A stretch of 64,000 bases of DNA from Cryobacterium sp. HLT2-28 (GCF_004402495.1 NZ_SOFH01000029.1:1-64000); one strand, 5' to 3'; numbered from the stretch's first letter, positions 35,722 to 45,024 are shown. Notes: a model not told the origin generated them from the letters alone. Translations and numbers: made by a program.

Positions 35722-38004
35722 ATGGGCACCAGGCCCCGCACGCCACACGAGTCAACCGAGGGGGCTGGGGTGCTGGATCGGGATCCGGCCCTGCTGGCCG
35801 TAGCCCTCGACCAGACCACGCACGACGCGGAGGAGGCCCACTGGACCCCCGCGAAGATCGCCATCTGGGGCGGTATCTCGCTGCTCGGTGGCCTCAGCTG
35901 GGTGATGCTGGCCGTGGTTCGCGGGGAGACCGTCAACGCCATCTGGTTCGTCTTCGCGGCCGTCTGCACCTACCTCATCGGCTACCGCTTCTACTCGAAC
36001 TACATCCAGAAGCACCTGCTGAGGCCCGATGACCGGCGGGCCACCCCGGCCGAGTACAAGGCCGACGGCAAGGACTACGCCGCCACCGACCGCCGCGTGC
36101 TCTTCGGCCACCACTTCGCCGCGATCGCCGGCGCCGGACCGCTCGTCGGCCCCGTGCTGGCCGCGCAGATGGGGTACCTGCCCGGCACGATCTGGATCAT
36201 CGTCGGCGTCGTCCTCGCCGGCGCGGTGCAGGACTACCTGGTGCTGTTCTTCTCGATGCGGCGCGGCGGCCGCTCCCTCGGCCAGATGGCCAGGGACGAA
36301 CTCGGCAAGGTCGGCGGCACGGCCGCGCTCATCGCGACCCTGGCCATCATGGTGATCATCGTGGCCATCCTCGCCCTCGTCGTCGTCAACGCCCTCGCCG
36401 CCAGCCCCTGGGGCGTCTTCTCGGTCGGGATGACCATCCCGATCGCGCTGCTCATGGGCTGCTATCTGCGCTTCTTCCGCCCGGGCAAGGTCACCGAGGT
36501 CTCGATCATCGGTTTCGTGCTGCTCCTGGCCGCCATCGTCGGTGGCGGGATGATCTCGAACACCGAGTGGGGTGCGGCGTTCTTCCACGTCGACCCGCTT
36601 CCGCTCGCGATCGGCATCATCATCTACGGTTTCGTGGCCGCCATCCTGCCGGTCTGGCTGCTCCTGGCCCCGCGGGACTACCTCTCGACCTTCATGAAGA
36701 TCGGCACGATCGGCATGCTCGCGATCGCCATCATCATCGTTCGCCCGGAGATCTCGGTGCCGGCCTTCAGCGAGTTCACCGCCAACGGCGGCCCGGTCGT
36801 GAGCGGTTCGCTCTTCCCGTTCCTCTTCGTCACGATCGCCTGCGGCGCCCTCTCCGGCTTCCACGCCCTGATCGCCTCCGGCACGACGCCGAAACTGATC
36901 GAGAAGGAGCGCCAGACCCGGTTCATCGGCTACGGCGGAATGCTGATGGAGTCGTTCGTCGCGATCATGGCCCTGGTGGCCGCCGTGTCGATCGACCGCG
37001 GCATCTACTTCGCGATGAACTCCTCACCCGCACTCACCGGCGGCACCGTGGAGGGTGCCGTCGCGTTCGTGAACAGCCTCGGCCTGACCGGCGTCAACCT
37101 GACCCCGGACATGCTCACCCAGACGGCGAAGGATGTCGGTGAGGCCAGCATCGTCTCCCGCACCGGCGGCGCTCCCACCCTCTCGGTCGGCCTGGCCCAC
37201 ATCATGCAGCAGGTCGCCGGCGGCAGCGGGATGATGGCGTTCTGGTACCACTTCGCGATCATGTTCGAAGCGCTGTTCATCCTGACCGCCGTCGACGCCG
37301 GCACCCGGGTGGCCCGGTTCATGCTCCAGGACAGCCTGGGCAACTTCTTCCCGAAATTCAAGAACACGTCCTGGCGCGCGGGCGCGTGGCTCACGACCGG
37401 GATCATGGTCCTGGCCTGGGGCGCCGTGCTGATCATGGGAGTGACCGACCCGCTCGGCGGCATCAACACCCTGTTCCCGCTCTTCGGAATCGCCAACCAG
37501 CTCCTAGCGGCCATCGCGCTGGCCGTCTGTATGGCCATCGTCGCCAAGCGCGGGATGTTCACGTACCTGTGGATCGTGGCCCTGCCGCTGGCCTTCGCCG
37601 CCGTCGTGACCATCTCGGCGTCATTCCTGAAGATCTTCTCCACCGTTCCGGCGGTGGGCTACTTCGCCCAGAACCGCGTCTTTTCCGAGGCGCTGGCGGC
37701 CGGCGAGACGAGCTTCGGAACCGCGAAGACCGTGGCCGCGATGGAGGCCGTCGTGCGCAACACGATGGTGCAGGGCATCCTGTCGGTGCTCTTCGTCGTG
37801 CTGGCGATCATCGTCATGGTGACCGCGATCCAGGCCACCTGGCGCTCGTGGAAGAGCCGCGACTTCGGCACCAACGAAGACCCGGCCGTCCCGTCGCAGA
37901 TGTTCGCCCCGTCCGGCTTCCTGCCGACACCGGCCGAGAAGGAACTCGGCGCCAGTTGGGAGGCCCAGGCCAGGCTGGAGAAGCCGGGTAAGGCGAAGCG
38001 CTGA
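35722..38004 (+). CDS. cstA: Carbon starvation protein A (peptide/pyruvate transporter)
   Basis: 760 residues with many transmembrane spans. Conserved CstA segments include LFGHHFAAIAGAGPLVGPVLAAQ, CGALSGFHALIASGTTPK and PLFGIANQLLAAIAL. Members take up peptides or pyruvate under carbon limitation. ATG 35722 follows AGGGAGA with good spacing, making the upstream codon at 35698 unlikely. It overlaps the small YbdD gene by one base. A TTAGC-CTT-GCTAA dyad at 35670-35682 lies in its promoter region. Confidence 0.93.
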   Translation: MGTRPRTPHESTEGAGVLDRDPALLAVALDQTTHDAEEAHWTPAKIAIWGGISLLGGLSWVMLAVVRGETVNAIWFVFAAVCTYLIGYRFYSNYIQKHLLRPDDRRATPAEYKADGKDYAATDRRVLFGHHFAAIAGAGPLVGPVLAAQMGYLPGTIWIIVGVVLAGAVQDYLVLFFSMRRGGRSLGQMARDELGKVGGTAALIATLAIMVIIVAILALVVVNALAASPWGVFSVGMTIPIALLMGCYLRFFRPGKVTEVSIIGFVLLLAAIVGGGMISNTEWGAAFFHVDPLPLAIGIIIYGFVAAILPVWLLLAPRDYLSTFMKIGTIGMLAIAIIIVRPEISVPAFSEFTANGGPVVSGSLFPFLFVTIACGALSGFHALIASGTTPKLIEKERQTRFIGYGGMLMESFVAIMALVAAVSIDRGIYFAMNSSPALTGGTVEGAVAFVNSLGLTGVNLTPDMLTQTAKDVGEASIVSRTGGAPTLSVGLAHIMQQVAGGSGMMAFWYHFAIMFEALFILTAVDAGTRVARFMLQDSLGNFFPKFKNTSWRAGAWLTTGIMVLAWGAVLIMGVTDPLGGINTLFPLFGIANQLLAAIALAVCMAIVAKRGMFTYLWIVALPLAFAAVVTISASFLKIFSTVPAVGYFAQNRVFSEALAAGETSFGTAKTVAAMEAVVRNTMVQGILSVLFVVLAIIVMVTAIQATWRSWKSRDFGTNEDPAVPSQMFAPSGFLPTPAEKELGASWEAQARLEKPGKAKR

Positions 38005-38213
38005 TGAACACCGTCGAGCTCCTGAAGAAGGGCGCCAGGGACCTTGCCTGGTTCGTCAAGGGCGTGATGGGGGAAGACGCCTACGACAAGTACAGGGCCC
38101 ATCACGAGTCGCGGCACCCCGGGGCCGACGCGACCCCGGTGCTCACCGAGCGCGAGTTCTGGCGGGACCAGACCGACCGTCAGGACACCAACCCGCAGGG
38201 ACGGTGCTGCTGA
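38004..38213 (+). CDS. YbdD/YjiX-family protein (CstA partner)
   Basis: 69 residues. The ARDLAWFVKGVMGEDAYDKYRAHH core and the final PVLTEREFWRDQ match the YbdD/YjiX family, which is required with CstA-type transporters. ATG overlaps the cstA TGA (TGATG), so translation is coupled. A hairpin terminator follows at 38260. Confidence 0.93.
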   Translation: MNTVELLKKGARDLAWFVKGVMGEDAYDKYRAHHESRHPGADATPVLTEREFWRDQTDRQDTNPQGRCC

Positions 38214-38259
38214 ACCGGCACGCCCCGCTTCAGCGCACTGGGCGCCTGACCCGGCCCAT

Positions 38260-38299
38260 GAACGGATGCCTCCTCGCCAACGCGGGGAGGCATCCGTTC
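38260..38299 (+). terminator. Terminator-like hairpin after cstA-ybdD
   Basis: A perfect 14-bp stem (38260-38273 with 38286-38299) closes a 12-base loop. There is no clear T-run, so it may work as a GC-rich or bidirectional terminator with the convergent gene. Confidence 0.65.
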
Positions 38300-38338
38300 G
38301 CCCGGCCCCGGTTCAGGTCGCCCGGCCCCGGTTCAGCT
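38299..38338. repeat. 20-bp tandem repeat, two copies
   Basis: Two 20-base units (38299-38318 and 38319-38338) differ at one position and run up to the stop of the isochorismatase gene. Confidence 0.75.
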
Positions 38339-38949
38339 CAGCCGGCCGCGGCGCGTTCGGCCAGGATCTCGTCGACCGACGTGATGCTGATCAGCGGGGC
38401 GTAGAGGGCCATCACGTCGAGCGCGCGCCGGTGGTCGGCGTCGCTGAGGCCGGCACAGGCATCCGCCACCACCCGCACCCGCACGCCGTCGTCGGCCGCG
38501 GCCAGCGCCGTGGAGATCACGCAGCAATCGGTGGAGACGCCCGCGAGCACGATCTCGCGGGGGTCGTCGAGGGCCGCACGGGTTGCGGCGCTCCACTTGC
38601 CGAAGGTGGGCCGGTCGATCAGCCGGGCGTCCAGCGGCGGGATCTCGGGCACGAGGTCGTAGAGCGCACGGTTCGCCGGGTCGAGCGCGAACGGCCAGTC
38701 CTGGTAGTACGGGATCCAGGCTCCCCCGGGTTTCTCCGGTGCGAGGAACCGGGTCAGGGCGACCCGCCGGCCGAACGCGGGTCGGAGCCGGGCGGCGCCC
38801 GCCGCGGCCTCGGCGAAGCGTGGTGTGAACCAGTCGCTGCCCGGTTCGCCGAAGATGCGCTGCAGGTCGATCAGGACGAGCCACGAACCATTGTCCACGC
38901 CGGAAGCGGCGGCGGACCTGCCCGGGGAACCCTCCGGTGCGGCGCTCAT
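38338..38949 (-). CDS. Isochorismatase-family cysteine hydrolase
   Basis: 203 residues. The catalytic triad of this family is visible: Asp in VLIDLQRIF, Lys in PTFGKWSA, and Cys in AGVSTDCCVISTALAA. Such enzymes hydrolyse amides, ureas or isochorismate. It overlaps the NCS1 permease by four bases (ATGA), so its substrate is probably an imported nitrogen compound or its breakdown product. Confidence 0.88.
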   Translation of the reverse strand: MSAAPEGSPGRSAAASGVDNGSWLVLIDLQRIFGEPGSDWFTPRFAEAAAGAARLRPAFGRRVALTRFLAPEKPGGAWIPYYQDWPFALDPANRALYDLVPEIPPLDARLIDRPTFGKWSAATRAALDDPREIVLAGVSTDCCVISTALAAADDGVRVRVVADACAGLSDADHRRALDVMALYAPLISITSVDEILAERAAAG

Positions 38950-40460
38950 GCCGGCAGGAGCTCCTCGGCCGCCTGGTCCTCGCCGGGGACCGGCAGGGCT
39001 TCCTGCGCCCGAACGGTTCCGCGGCCGAAGAGCAGGGTGCCGCCGAAGCCGATCACGAGCGCGGCGAGCACGCCGAGGTTGGCATAGGCCCACTCCCCGC
39101 CTCGGCCGCCGAGCCCGAACGGGTCCAGCAGGTAGCCCTGCCAGGCGAGCCAGTCGGCGAAGCCGTTGGTGACCATGCCCCAGCCGACGATGGACCCGAC
39201 CGCAATCAGCACGATCGAGAGCACCCGCACGCTGCCGTAGCGCCCGGCCGGGTCGAACAGTTCCTTCACCGCGTAGCTCTTCTTGCGAAGGAGGATGTCG
39301 GCCATGAAGATGCCGCACCACGCCGCGACGGGAACGCCGAGGGTGATCAGGAAGCCCTGGAACGGGCCGAGGAAGCTGCCCGCGAAGAAGACCACGTAGA
39401 CCGCACCGAGCACCATCAGCACGCCGTCGATGCCGGCGGCGACGAACCGGGGCACCCTGACGCCGGTGGTGAGCAGGGCCAGGCCGGAGGAGTAGATGTC
39501 GAGCACGGCGCCGCCGACGAGGCCGAGCACGGCCACCAGGGCGAAGGGGATGAGGAACCAGATCGGGAGGATCGTCGTGAGGGCCCCGATTGGGTCGACC
39601 GCGATCGCGCTGCTGAGCTCGGCGGAGGAACCGGCCAGGAGCAGCCCGAACAGCAGCAGGATGATCGGCGCCAGCGACGCGCCGAAGGTGGTCCAGGCGA
39701 CGACGCCGGTGCTCGAGGCCGACCGGGGCAGGTAGCGGGAGTAGTCGGCCGCCGCGTTGACCCAGCCGAGTCCGAAGCCCGTCATCATGAACACGAGGGC
39801 GCCGATCACCTGCGGGGTGCCGCCGCCGGGGATCGCGGCGAGTGTGTCGAAGTTGATCTGGTCGGCGACGAGGATGACGTAGACCACCGTGAGGATTCCG
39901 GTGATGATCGTGATCCACTTCTGCAGCTTCATGATGAAGTCGAAGCCGAGCACCCCGCCGACGACGATCAGCGCGGCCACCACCACGAGTGCGACGACCT
40001 TGGTCAGGATGCCGCCCTCCCAGCCGAGTTCGGTGAACACGGTCGCCGTGGCGAGCACGGCGAGGGAGGCGAGCACGGTCTCCCAGCCCACGGTGAGCAG
40101 CCAGGACAGCGCCGACGGCACCCGGTTGCCGTTGATGCCGAAGGCGGCCCGGCTGAGCGTCATCGTCGGGGCGTGGCCGCGCTTGCCGGAGAGTGCGATG
40201 AAACCGCAGAACAGGAACGAGACGATGATACCGACGAGCCCCACGATCGTCGCCTGCCACAGGGAGATGCCGAAGCCCAGCAGGAAGGAGCCGTAGCTGA
40301 TGCCGAGCACCGAGACGTTGGCGGCGAACCACGGCCAGAAGAGGTCCCGGGGGTGCCCCTTGTGCTCGCTCGAATGGATCGCGTTGATGCCGTTCAGCTC
40401 GATCTCCAGGGCCGAGCCCGCGGCCCGGCCTTCTGCGTCGATCAGCGGTGGGGTGGACAT
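38946..40460 (-). CDS. NCS1-family permease (purine-cytosine permease type)
   Basis: 504 residues, about 12 membrane spans, with RDLFWPWFAANVSVLGISYGSF, GKRGHAPTMTLSRAAFGINGNRVPS and GFGLGWVNAAADYSRYLPR, all characteristic of NCS1 nucleobase/hydantoin transporters. AGGA lies eight bases before ATG 40460. Translational coupling with a cysteine hydrolase points to uptake and hydrolysis of an N-heterocycle or amide; the exact substrate is open. Confidence 0.9.
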   Translation of the reverse strand: MSTPPLIDAEGRAAGSALEIELNGINAIHSSEHKGHPRDLFWPWFAANVSVLGISYGSFLLGFGISLWQATIVGLVGIIVSFLFCGFIALSGKRGHAPTMTLSRAAFGINGNRVPSALSWLLTVGWETVLASLAVLATATVFTELGWEGGILTKVVALVVVAALIVVGGVLGFDFIMKLQKWITIITGILTVVYVILVADQINFDTLAAIPGGGTPQVIGALVFMMTGFGLGWVNAAADYSRYLPRSASSTGVVAWTTFGASLAPIILLLFGLLLAGSSAELSSAIAVDPIGALTTILPIWFLIPFALVAVLGLVGGAVLDIYSSGLALLTTGVRVPRFVAAGIDGVLMVLGAVYVVFFAGSFLGPFQGFLITLGVPVAAWCGIFMADILLRKKSYAVKELFDPAGRYGSVRVLSIVLIAVGSIVGWGMVTNGFADWLAWQGYLLDPFGLGGRGGEWAYANLGVLAALVIGFGGTLLFGRGTVRAQEALPVPGEDQAAEELLPA

Positions 40461-40585
40461 GCGAAGGTCCTCTCGTCGAACCTGCCAAAGCCTGTACTGC
40501 GGAGACTAGGGCGGGGCGCGGATGCCTGTCAAGGCCGGGCCGGACGCGCAACGACCCGGCGGGGGCGCCTGTGGACTTCAGCCGG

Positions 40586-41494
40586 TCAGTGCACGTATTC
40601 GAGCAGGTCCATGCCGACCGCGCGCATCCCGTCGAGCACGGCGAGCCTGGCCGAGAGTGCCGTGTCGGCGAACGACATCGACACCGCGTAGGTGACGCCG
40701 GCGCGCGGCCCGCGGAGAATGCCGACCTCACTGCGCACGCCGGCACCGGTGCCCGTCTTGTTGACCAGCAGCATGCCGTGGTCGCCCTGGCGGTGGGCGA
40801 GCGGGTCGAAGCCGAAGGCGCTGGCCACCATGGACAGGTCGTTGCCCAGGGAGAGCCAGCCGATCACCCGTTCACTGGCGGCGGCGTCGACGATCTCGCC
40901 GCGGGCGAGCGCCGTGAACAGCCAGGTGAGGTCCTTGGCGCTGCCGACCGAGAGCTGCGGCGCGTGGTCGGGCCCGCGCTCGTCGCGCACGAGGTCGAGC
41001 AGGGCCGTGCGGGAGAGGCCGAGCTGTTCGGTGCGGGCGCGCACGGCGTCCAGGCCGACCGCCCGGATGAGCACATTGGCGGCCAGGTTGTCGCCGGTGG
41101 CGCCGATCAGGGCGGCGAGGTCGGCCACCGGCAGCGACGGGGCCTGCAGGTGCTGCCAGATGCCCGAGCCGCCGACCGAGTCGAGCGGGGTGCGGTCGAG
41201 GATCGTGTAGGCGCCGAAGTCCGCCTCGCGCAGCCGGGCCGCGACCTCGATCAGGAGGAGCACGGTGCCGATCCCGGCGGTGGGCATCACGACATGGTCG
41301 TCGACGGAGAACAGCACCCGGCCGGTGGTCAGGTCGGTGGCGCGCGCCGACACCTGCACCCCGTGCACGGCGAGGTCACCCAGGGCCTGGAAGCCGCGGC
41401 CGAAGTTGGCGTTCGCCCCCGCCCCGCCGTGCTTCCCGGGTGGCGCAGAGGAGTGGCGGGACCGTCGCTCTGAGTCCTGGGATGGCTTGACCAC
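40586..41494 (-). CDS. Beta-lactamase-fold serine-hydrolase homologue lacking catalytic residues
   Basis: 302 residues resembling the class A beta-lactamase-like serine hydrolases common in actinobacteria. The position of the Ser-x-x-Lys motif reads Gly74-Ile-Gly-Thr77 (PTAGIGTVLLLIEV), and the Ser-Asp-Asn position reads Gly134-Asp-Asn (ATGDNLAAN). The Lys-Thr-Gly motif (residues 246-248) is intact. Loss of both the nucleophile and the general-base lysine predicts no acyl-enzyme chemistry, so it is probably a pseudoenzyme or binding protein. The first 35 residues are polar and show no signal peptide. Starts at GTG. Confidence 0.75.
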   Translation of the reverse strand: MVKPSQDSERRSRHSSAPPGKHGGAGANANFGRGFQALGDLAVHGVQVSARATDLTTGRVLFSVDDHVVMPTAGIGTVLLLIEVAARLREADFGAYTILDRTPLDSVGGSGIWQHLQAPSLPVADLAALIGATGDNLAANVLIRAVGLDAVRARTEQLGLSRTALLDLVRDERGPDHAPQLSVGSAKDLTWLFTALARGEIVDAAASERVIGWLSLGNDLSMVASAFGFDPLAHRQGDHGMLLVNKTGTGAGVRSEVGILRGPRAGVTYAVSMSFADTALSARLAVLDGMRAVGMDLLEYVH

Positions 41495-41516
41495 CGGATG
41501 CGGGTCCTTCCGTGCG

Positions 41517-41534
41517 CCGGGCCTGCTGGCCCGG
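41517..41534 (-). terminator. GC hairpin after the M13 peptidase gene
   Basis: CCGGGCC-TGCT-GGCCCGG, extended by GTGC/CAC pairing with a bulge, lies in the 87-base gap between the peptidase stop and the next start on the same strand. No T-run follows. Confidence 0.4.
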
Positions 41535-41581
41535 CACCACCATAACCCAACGAGGTTGGAGGATTCTTGCGAAGAAGCCCG

Positions 41582-43546
41582 CTACCAGATGGTGACGCGC
41601 TTGTCCGGGGCGAGCCAGAGGGCGTCACCCTCGGCCACGCCGAAGGCGTCGTAGAATTCGTCGATGTTGCTCACGATCTGGTTGCAGCGGAATTCGTTGG
41701 GCGAGTGCGGGTCGATCGCGAGCAGCCGGATGGCCTCCTCGTCGCGCATCTTGAGCTGCCAGGCCTGCGCCCAGGAGAGGAAGAAGCGTTGCGCGCCGGT
41801 GAAGCCGTCGATCACGGGCGGCTCGGCGCCGGCCAGGGAGATCAGGTAGGCCTTCCACGCGATCGAGAGGCCACCGAGGTCGCCGATGTTCTCGCCGATG
41901 GTCAGGGCGCCGTTGACGTGGTGCTCCGGAACCTGCCGGGGGGCCAGGACGTTGAACTGCTCGATCAGGGAGCTGGTGCGTTCCTCGAACGCGGCGCGGT
42001 CATCCTCGGTCCACCAGTCGGTGAGCAAACCGTCGCCGTCGTACTTGGAACCCTGGTCGTCGAAGCCGTGCCCGATCTCGTGGCCGATCACCGCGCCGAT
42101 CGCACCGTAGTTGGCTGCCGCATCCCGGTCGGCGTCGAAGAACGGCACCTGCAGGATGGCCGCGGGGAAGACGATCTCATTGAAGCCCGGGTTGTAGTAC
42201 GCGTTGATGGTCTGCGGGGTCATGAACCACTCGTCGCGGTCGAGCGGGTTGCCGATCTTGCCGAGCTCCCGCTGGAACTCGAACTCGTTGGCCCTGCGCA
42301 CGTTGGCGATGAGGTCGCCCGCGTCGATGGCCAGCGTCGAATAGTCGCGCCACTTCACCGGGTAGCCGATCTTCGGGGTGAACTTCTCGAGCTTCTCGAG
42401 CGCCCGGGAACGGGTCTCCTCGGTCATCCAGCCCAGGTCGGCGATGCTCCGGCGGTAGGCCTCGACGAGGTGGGCGACGAGCACATCCATGCTGGCCTTG
42501 GCGCTCGGCTGGAAATGGCGCTCCACGTAGATGCGGCCGACGGCCTCGCCCAGGGCACCCTCGACCAGCGACACCCCGCGCTTCCAGCGGTCGCGCAGCT
42601 GCGGGGTGCCGGTGAGGGTGCGGCCGTAGAAGTCGAAGCTGGCGTCGACGAAGTCGGCCGACAGGTACGCGGCACTCGAACGGATGACCTGCCAGCGCAG
42701 CCAGTCCTGCCAGGCGGCGAGCCGGTCCTCAGTGAGCATCTCGGCCAGGCCGGTGACGAAGCTGGGCTGGCGCACGACGACCTCGTCGAACGCCGCGGCC
42801 GGGGCGTCGAGCCCCTCGAGCCAGAGCTGCAGGTCGGCCCCGGCGGCGAGCGCGGTCACCTGGCCCCAGGTCTTGAGGTTGTAGGTCTTCTCGCTGTCGC
42901 GGGAGCGCACCTTGTCCCAGTGGTGGGTGGCCAGTTCGGTCTCGAGGTCGAAGACGCGGGCGGCCCGGGCGGCGACGTCCGTGAGGCCGGCGAGGCCGAA
43001 CATCCGCTCGACGAAGGCCTGGTAGGCCTCCCGGATCGCGCCGGAGGTCTCGTCCCGGTAGTAGGACTCGTCGGGAAGGCCGAGTCCGGCCTGCTCGACG
43101 AAGACGAGGTAGCGTTCGGGGTTTCCCGGGTCGTTGTCGACGTAGAGCTGGAATGCGCCGGCCACTCCGGCCCGTTCCAGGCGGCCGAGGGTGCCGAGCA
43201 GCACGGGGATGGAGGAGATGCCGTCGACGGTGGCGAGATCGTCGGCGAGCGGGGTGGCGCCGAGCGCCTCGACCTTCTGCTCGTCGAGGAAGCTGGCGTA
43301 GAGGTCACCGAACTTGCGCTCCTCGGTGCCGGGCTGGGCCGTCTGGGCCTCGAGGATGATCTCGCGCACGGCCTTCTCGGACTCCTCGGCCAGGAGGTAG
43401 AACGACCCCCAGCGGGCCTTGTCGGAGGGAATTTCGGTGCGATCGATCCACTTGCCGTTCACGTGGCGGAACAGGTCATCCTGTGGACGCACGCCCGGGT
43501 CGAGTTCGTCGCGGTCGATTCCGGATGCGGTCCCCTGATCAGTCAT
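41582..43546 (-). CDS. M13-family zinc metallopeptidase (PepO/neprilysin-like)
   Basis: 654 residues. The zinc motif HEIGH is at residues 489-493 with FDDQGSKYD after it; the third ligand Glu is in GENIGDLGGL, about 60 residues on; the N-terminal RPQDDLFRHVNGKWI is also diagnostic. No signal peptide is visible, so a cytoplasmic oligopeptidase role is likely. ATG 43546 has TAGGCT six bases upstream. Confidence 0.94.
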   Translation of the reverse strand: MTDQGTASGIDRDELDPGVRPQDDLFRHVNGKWIDRTEIPSDKARWGSFYLLAEESEKAVREIILEAQTAQPGTEERKFGDLYASFLDEQKVEALGATPLADDLATVDGISSIPVLLGTLGRLERAGVAGAFQLYVDNDPGNPERYLVFVEQAGLGLPDESYYRDETSGAIREAYQAFVERMFGLAGLTDVAARAARVFDLETELATHHWDKVRSRDSEKTYNLKTWGQVTALAAGADLQLWLEGLDAPAAAFDEVVVRQPSFVTGLAEMLTEDRLAAWQDWLRWQVIRSSAAYLSADFVDASFDFYGRTLTGTPQLRDRWKRGVSLVEGALGEAVGRIYVERHFQPSAKASMDVLVAHLVEAYRRSIADLGWMTEETRSRALEKLEKFTPKIGYPVKWRDYSTLAIDAGDLIANVRRANEFEFQRELGKIGNPLDRDEWFMTPQTINAYYNPGFNEIVFPAAILQVPFFDADRDAAANYGAIGAVIGHEIGHGFDDQGSKYDGDGLLTDWWTEDDRAAFEERTSSLIEQFNVLAPRQVPEHHVNGALTIGENIGDLGGLSIAWKAYLISLAGAEPPVIDGFTGAQRFFLSWAQAWQLKMRDEEAIRLLAIDPHSPNEFRCNQIVSNIDEFYDAFGVAEGDALWLAPDKRVTIW

Positions 43547-43552
43547 GCTCCC

Positions 43553-43558
43553 AGCCTA
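43553..43558 (-). promoter_or_regulatory. TAGGCT -10 element, leaderless start
   Basis: On the minus strand TAGGCT is six bases before ATG 43546. Confidence 0.5.
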
Positions 43559-43580
43559 TTCGCTGCGTCGGCCCGATCCA

Positions 43581-43649
43581 CCTCGCCGAACTGAGAGTTG
43601 GGCACCCTCCCAGCCGCCGAAAACGCGCCGAACTCTCAGTTCGGCGAGG
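43581..43649. repeat. 69-bp inverted repeat element, copy B (perfect 19-bp arms)
   Basis: Arms at 43581-43599 and 43631-43649 are perfectly complementary with a 31-base loop. It lies between the divergent peptidase and MATE genes. A related element is at 23075-23144. Confidence 0.8.
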
Positions 43650-43670
43650 GGTCGGCGGCTACTCTGGAGC

Positions 43671-45002
43671 ATCACCATCCTCCGCCCGCAGCCCATCGAC
43701 CGCGAGATCCTGCGCCTCGCCATTCCCGCCGTCGGCGCTCTCATCGCCGAACCCCTGTTCCTGCTCGCCGATTCGGCGATGGTCGGGCACCTCGGCGCGG
43801 TGCCCCTGGCCGGGCTCGGACTGGCCGGCGCGGTGCTGCAGACGATCATCGGCCTGATGGTGTTCCTCGCCTACAGCACGACCCCCGCGGTGGCCCGCTG
43901 GCTCGGCGCCGGCGACCGCGGGCGGGCGGTCTCGGTCGGCATCGACGGCCTCTGGCTCGCCCTCGGCCTGGGCGTGCTGCTGGCGACGGCCGGGTGGTTC
44001 GCCGCCCCGGCGCTGGTCGGCGCCTTCGGGGCCGAGTCGGCCGTGACGGAGGCCGCCGCGGGCTACCTGGGCCTCTCGATGCTCGGACTCCCGGCCATGC
44101 TGCTGATCTTCGCGGCCACGGGGCTGCTCCGCGGGCTGCAGGACACCCGCACCCCGCTCTGGGTGGCCGGGCTCGGCTTCTCCGCCAACATCCTGCTCAA
44201 CCTGTGGTTCATCTACGGGCTCGGACTCGGCATCGTGGGCTCGGCGCTCGGCACGGTCGTCGCCCAGTGGGCCATGGTCGCCGTCTACCTCGTCGTCGTG
44301 GGGCGCCACGCCCGCCGTGAGGGGGCACGGCTGCGCCCGCACCGCGCGGGCGTGCTGCGCGGGGCGTCGAGCGGCGGCTGGCTCTTCCTGCGCACGGTCA
44401 GCCTGCGCGCGGCGATGCTGCTCGCGGTGTTCGTGGCGACCCGGCTCGGCTCACCCGAGCTGGCGGCCTTCCAGATCGCGATGACCGTGTTCGCCACCCT
44501 CGCCTTCGCGCTCGACGCGCTGGCCATCGCCGCCCAGGCACTGGTCGGCCGCGGCCTCGGCGCCGGCGACCTGGCCGGCGTGCAGGCCGTGCTCCGGCGC
44601 TGCCTGGAGTGGGGCGTGCTCAGCGGCGCGGCCCTCGGACTGCTCGTGATCCTCGGCAGCGGCGGGCTCGGCAGCCTCTTCACGAACGCCGCGGAGGTGG
44701 CGTCACTGCTGCCGGCCACGCTGGTCGTGCTCGGGCTCTCCGTTCCGCTCGGCGGCGTGGTCTTCGTGCTCGACGGGGTGCTGATCGGCGCGGGCGACGC
44801 GCGCTACCTGGCCGTCACGGGCGTCGTGAACCTGGCCGCCTTCGTTCCGCTGGCCGTCGGCGTGCTGGTCTGGGCGCCATCCGGGGCTGCCGGGCTGGCG
44901 TGGCTGATGGCCGCCTTCGCCCTCGGCTACCTCGGCGCCCGCGCGGTCACCCTGGGTCTGCGCACCCGCGCCTCGAGCTGGATGGTCGTCGGGGCGCGCT
45001 GA
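43671..45002 (+). CDS. MATE-family efflux transporter (DinF-like), non-canonical start
   Basis: About 443 residues with 12 membrane spans. [35 protein letters not shown] is the DinF-type MATE opening. These pumps export drugs or metabolites using ion gradients. No ATG, GTG or TTG occurs in frame just ahead of this region. The frame is open back to an ATG at 43545, but that would overlap the divergent peptidase's start and run through a 69-bp repeat. The natural start position reads ATC-ACC-ATC (43671) after TACTCT and GGAG, suggesting an ATC start or a mutated ATG. Confidence 0.82.
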   Translation: MTILRPQPIDREILRLAIPAVGALIAEPLFLLADSAMVGHLGAVPLAGLGLAGAVLQTIIGLMVFLAYSTTPAVARWLGAGDRGRAVSVGIDGLWLALGLGVLLATAGWFAAPALVGAFGAESAVTEAAAGYLGLSMLGLPAMLLIFAATGLLRGLQDTRTPLWVAGLGFSANILLNLWFIYGLGLGIVGSALGTVVAQWAMVAVYLVVVGRHARREGARLRPHRAGVLRGASSGGWLFLRTVSLRAAMLLAVFVATRLGSPELAAFQIAMTVFATLAFALDALAIAAQALVGRGLGAGDLAGVQAVLRRCLEWGVLSGAALGLLVILGSGGLGSLFTNAAEVASLLPATLVVLGLSVPLGGVVFVLDGVLIGAGDARYLAVTGVVNLAAFVPLAVGVLVWAPSGAAGLAWLMAAFALGYLGARAVTLGLRTRASSWMVVGAR

Positions 45003-45024
45003 ACCGGCCCGGCGAAGATCGGTC

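Noticed and set aside
38949..40746. Extension of the isochorismatase frame upstream through the permease (802 codons)
   Set aside because: The extra part is an Arg/Pro-rich shadow of the NCS1 permease. The ATG at 38949 with a four-base overlap gives a normal family length.
43545..43670. Start of the MATE protein at ATG 43545
   Set aside because: It would share bases with the start of the divergent peptidase, code for a Pro/Arg/Ser-rich stretch unlike MATE N-termini, and pass through a 69-bp inverted repeat.
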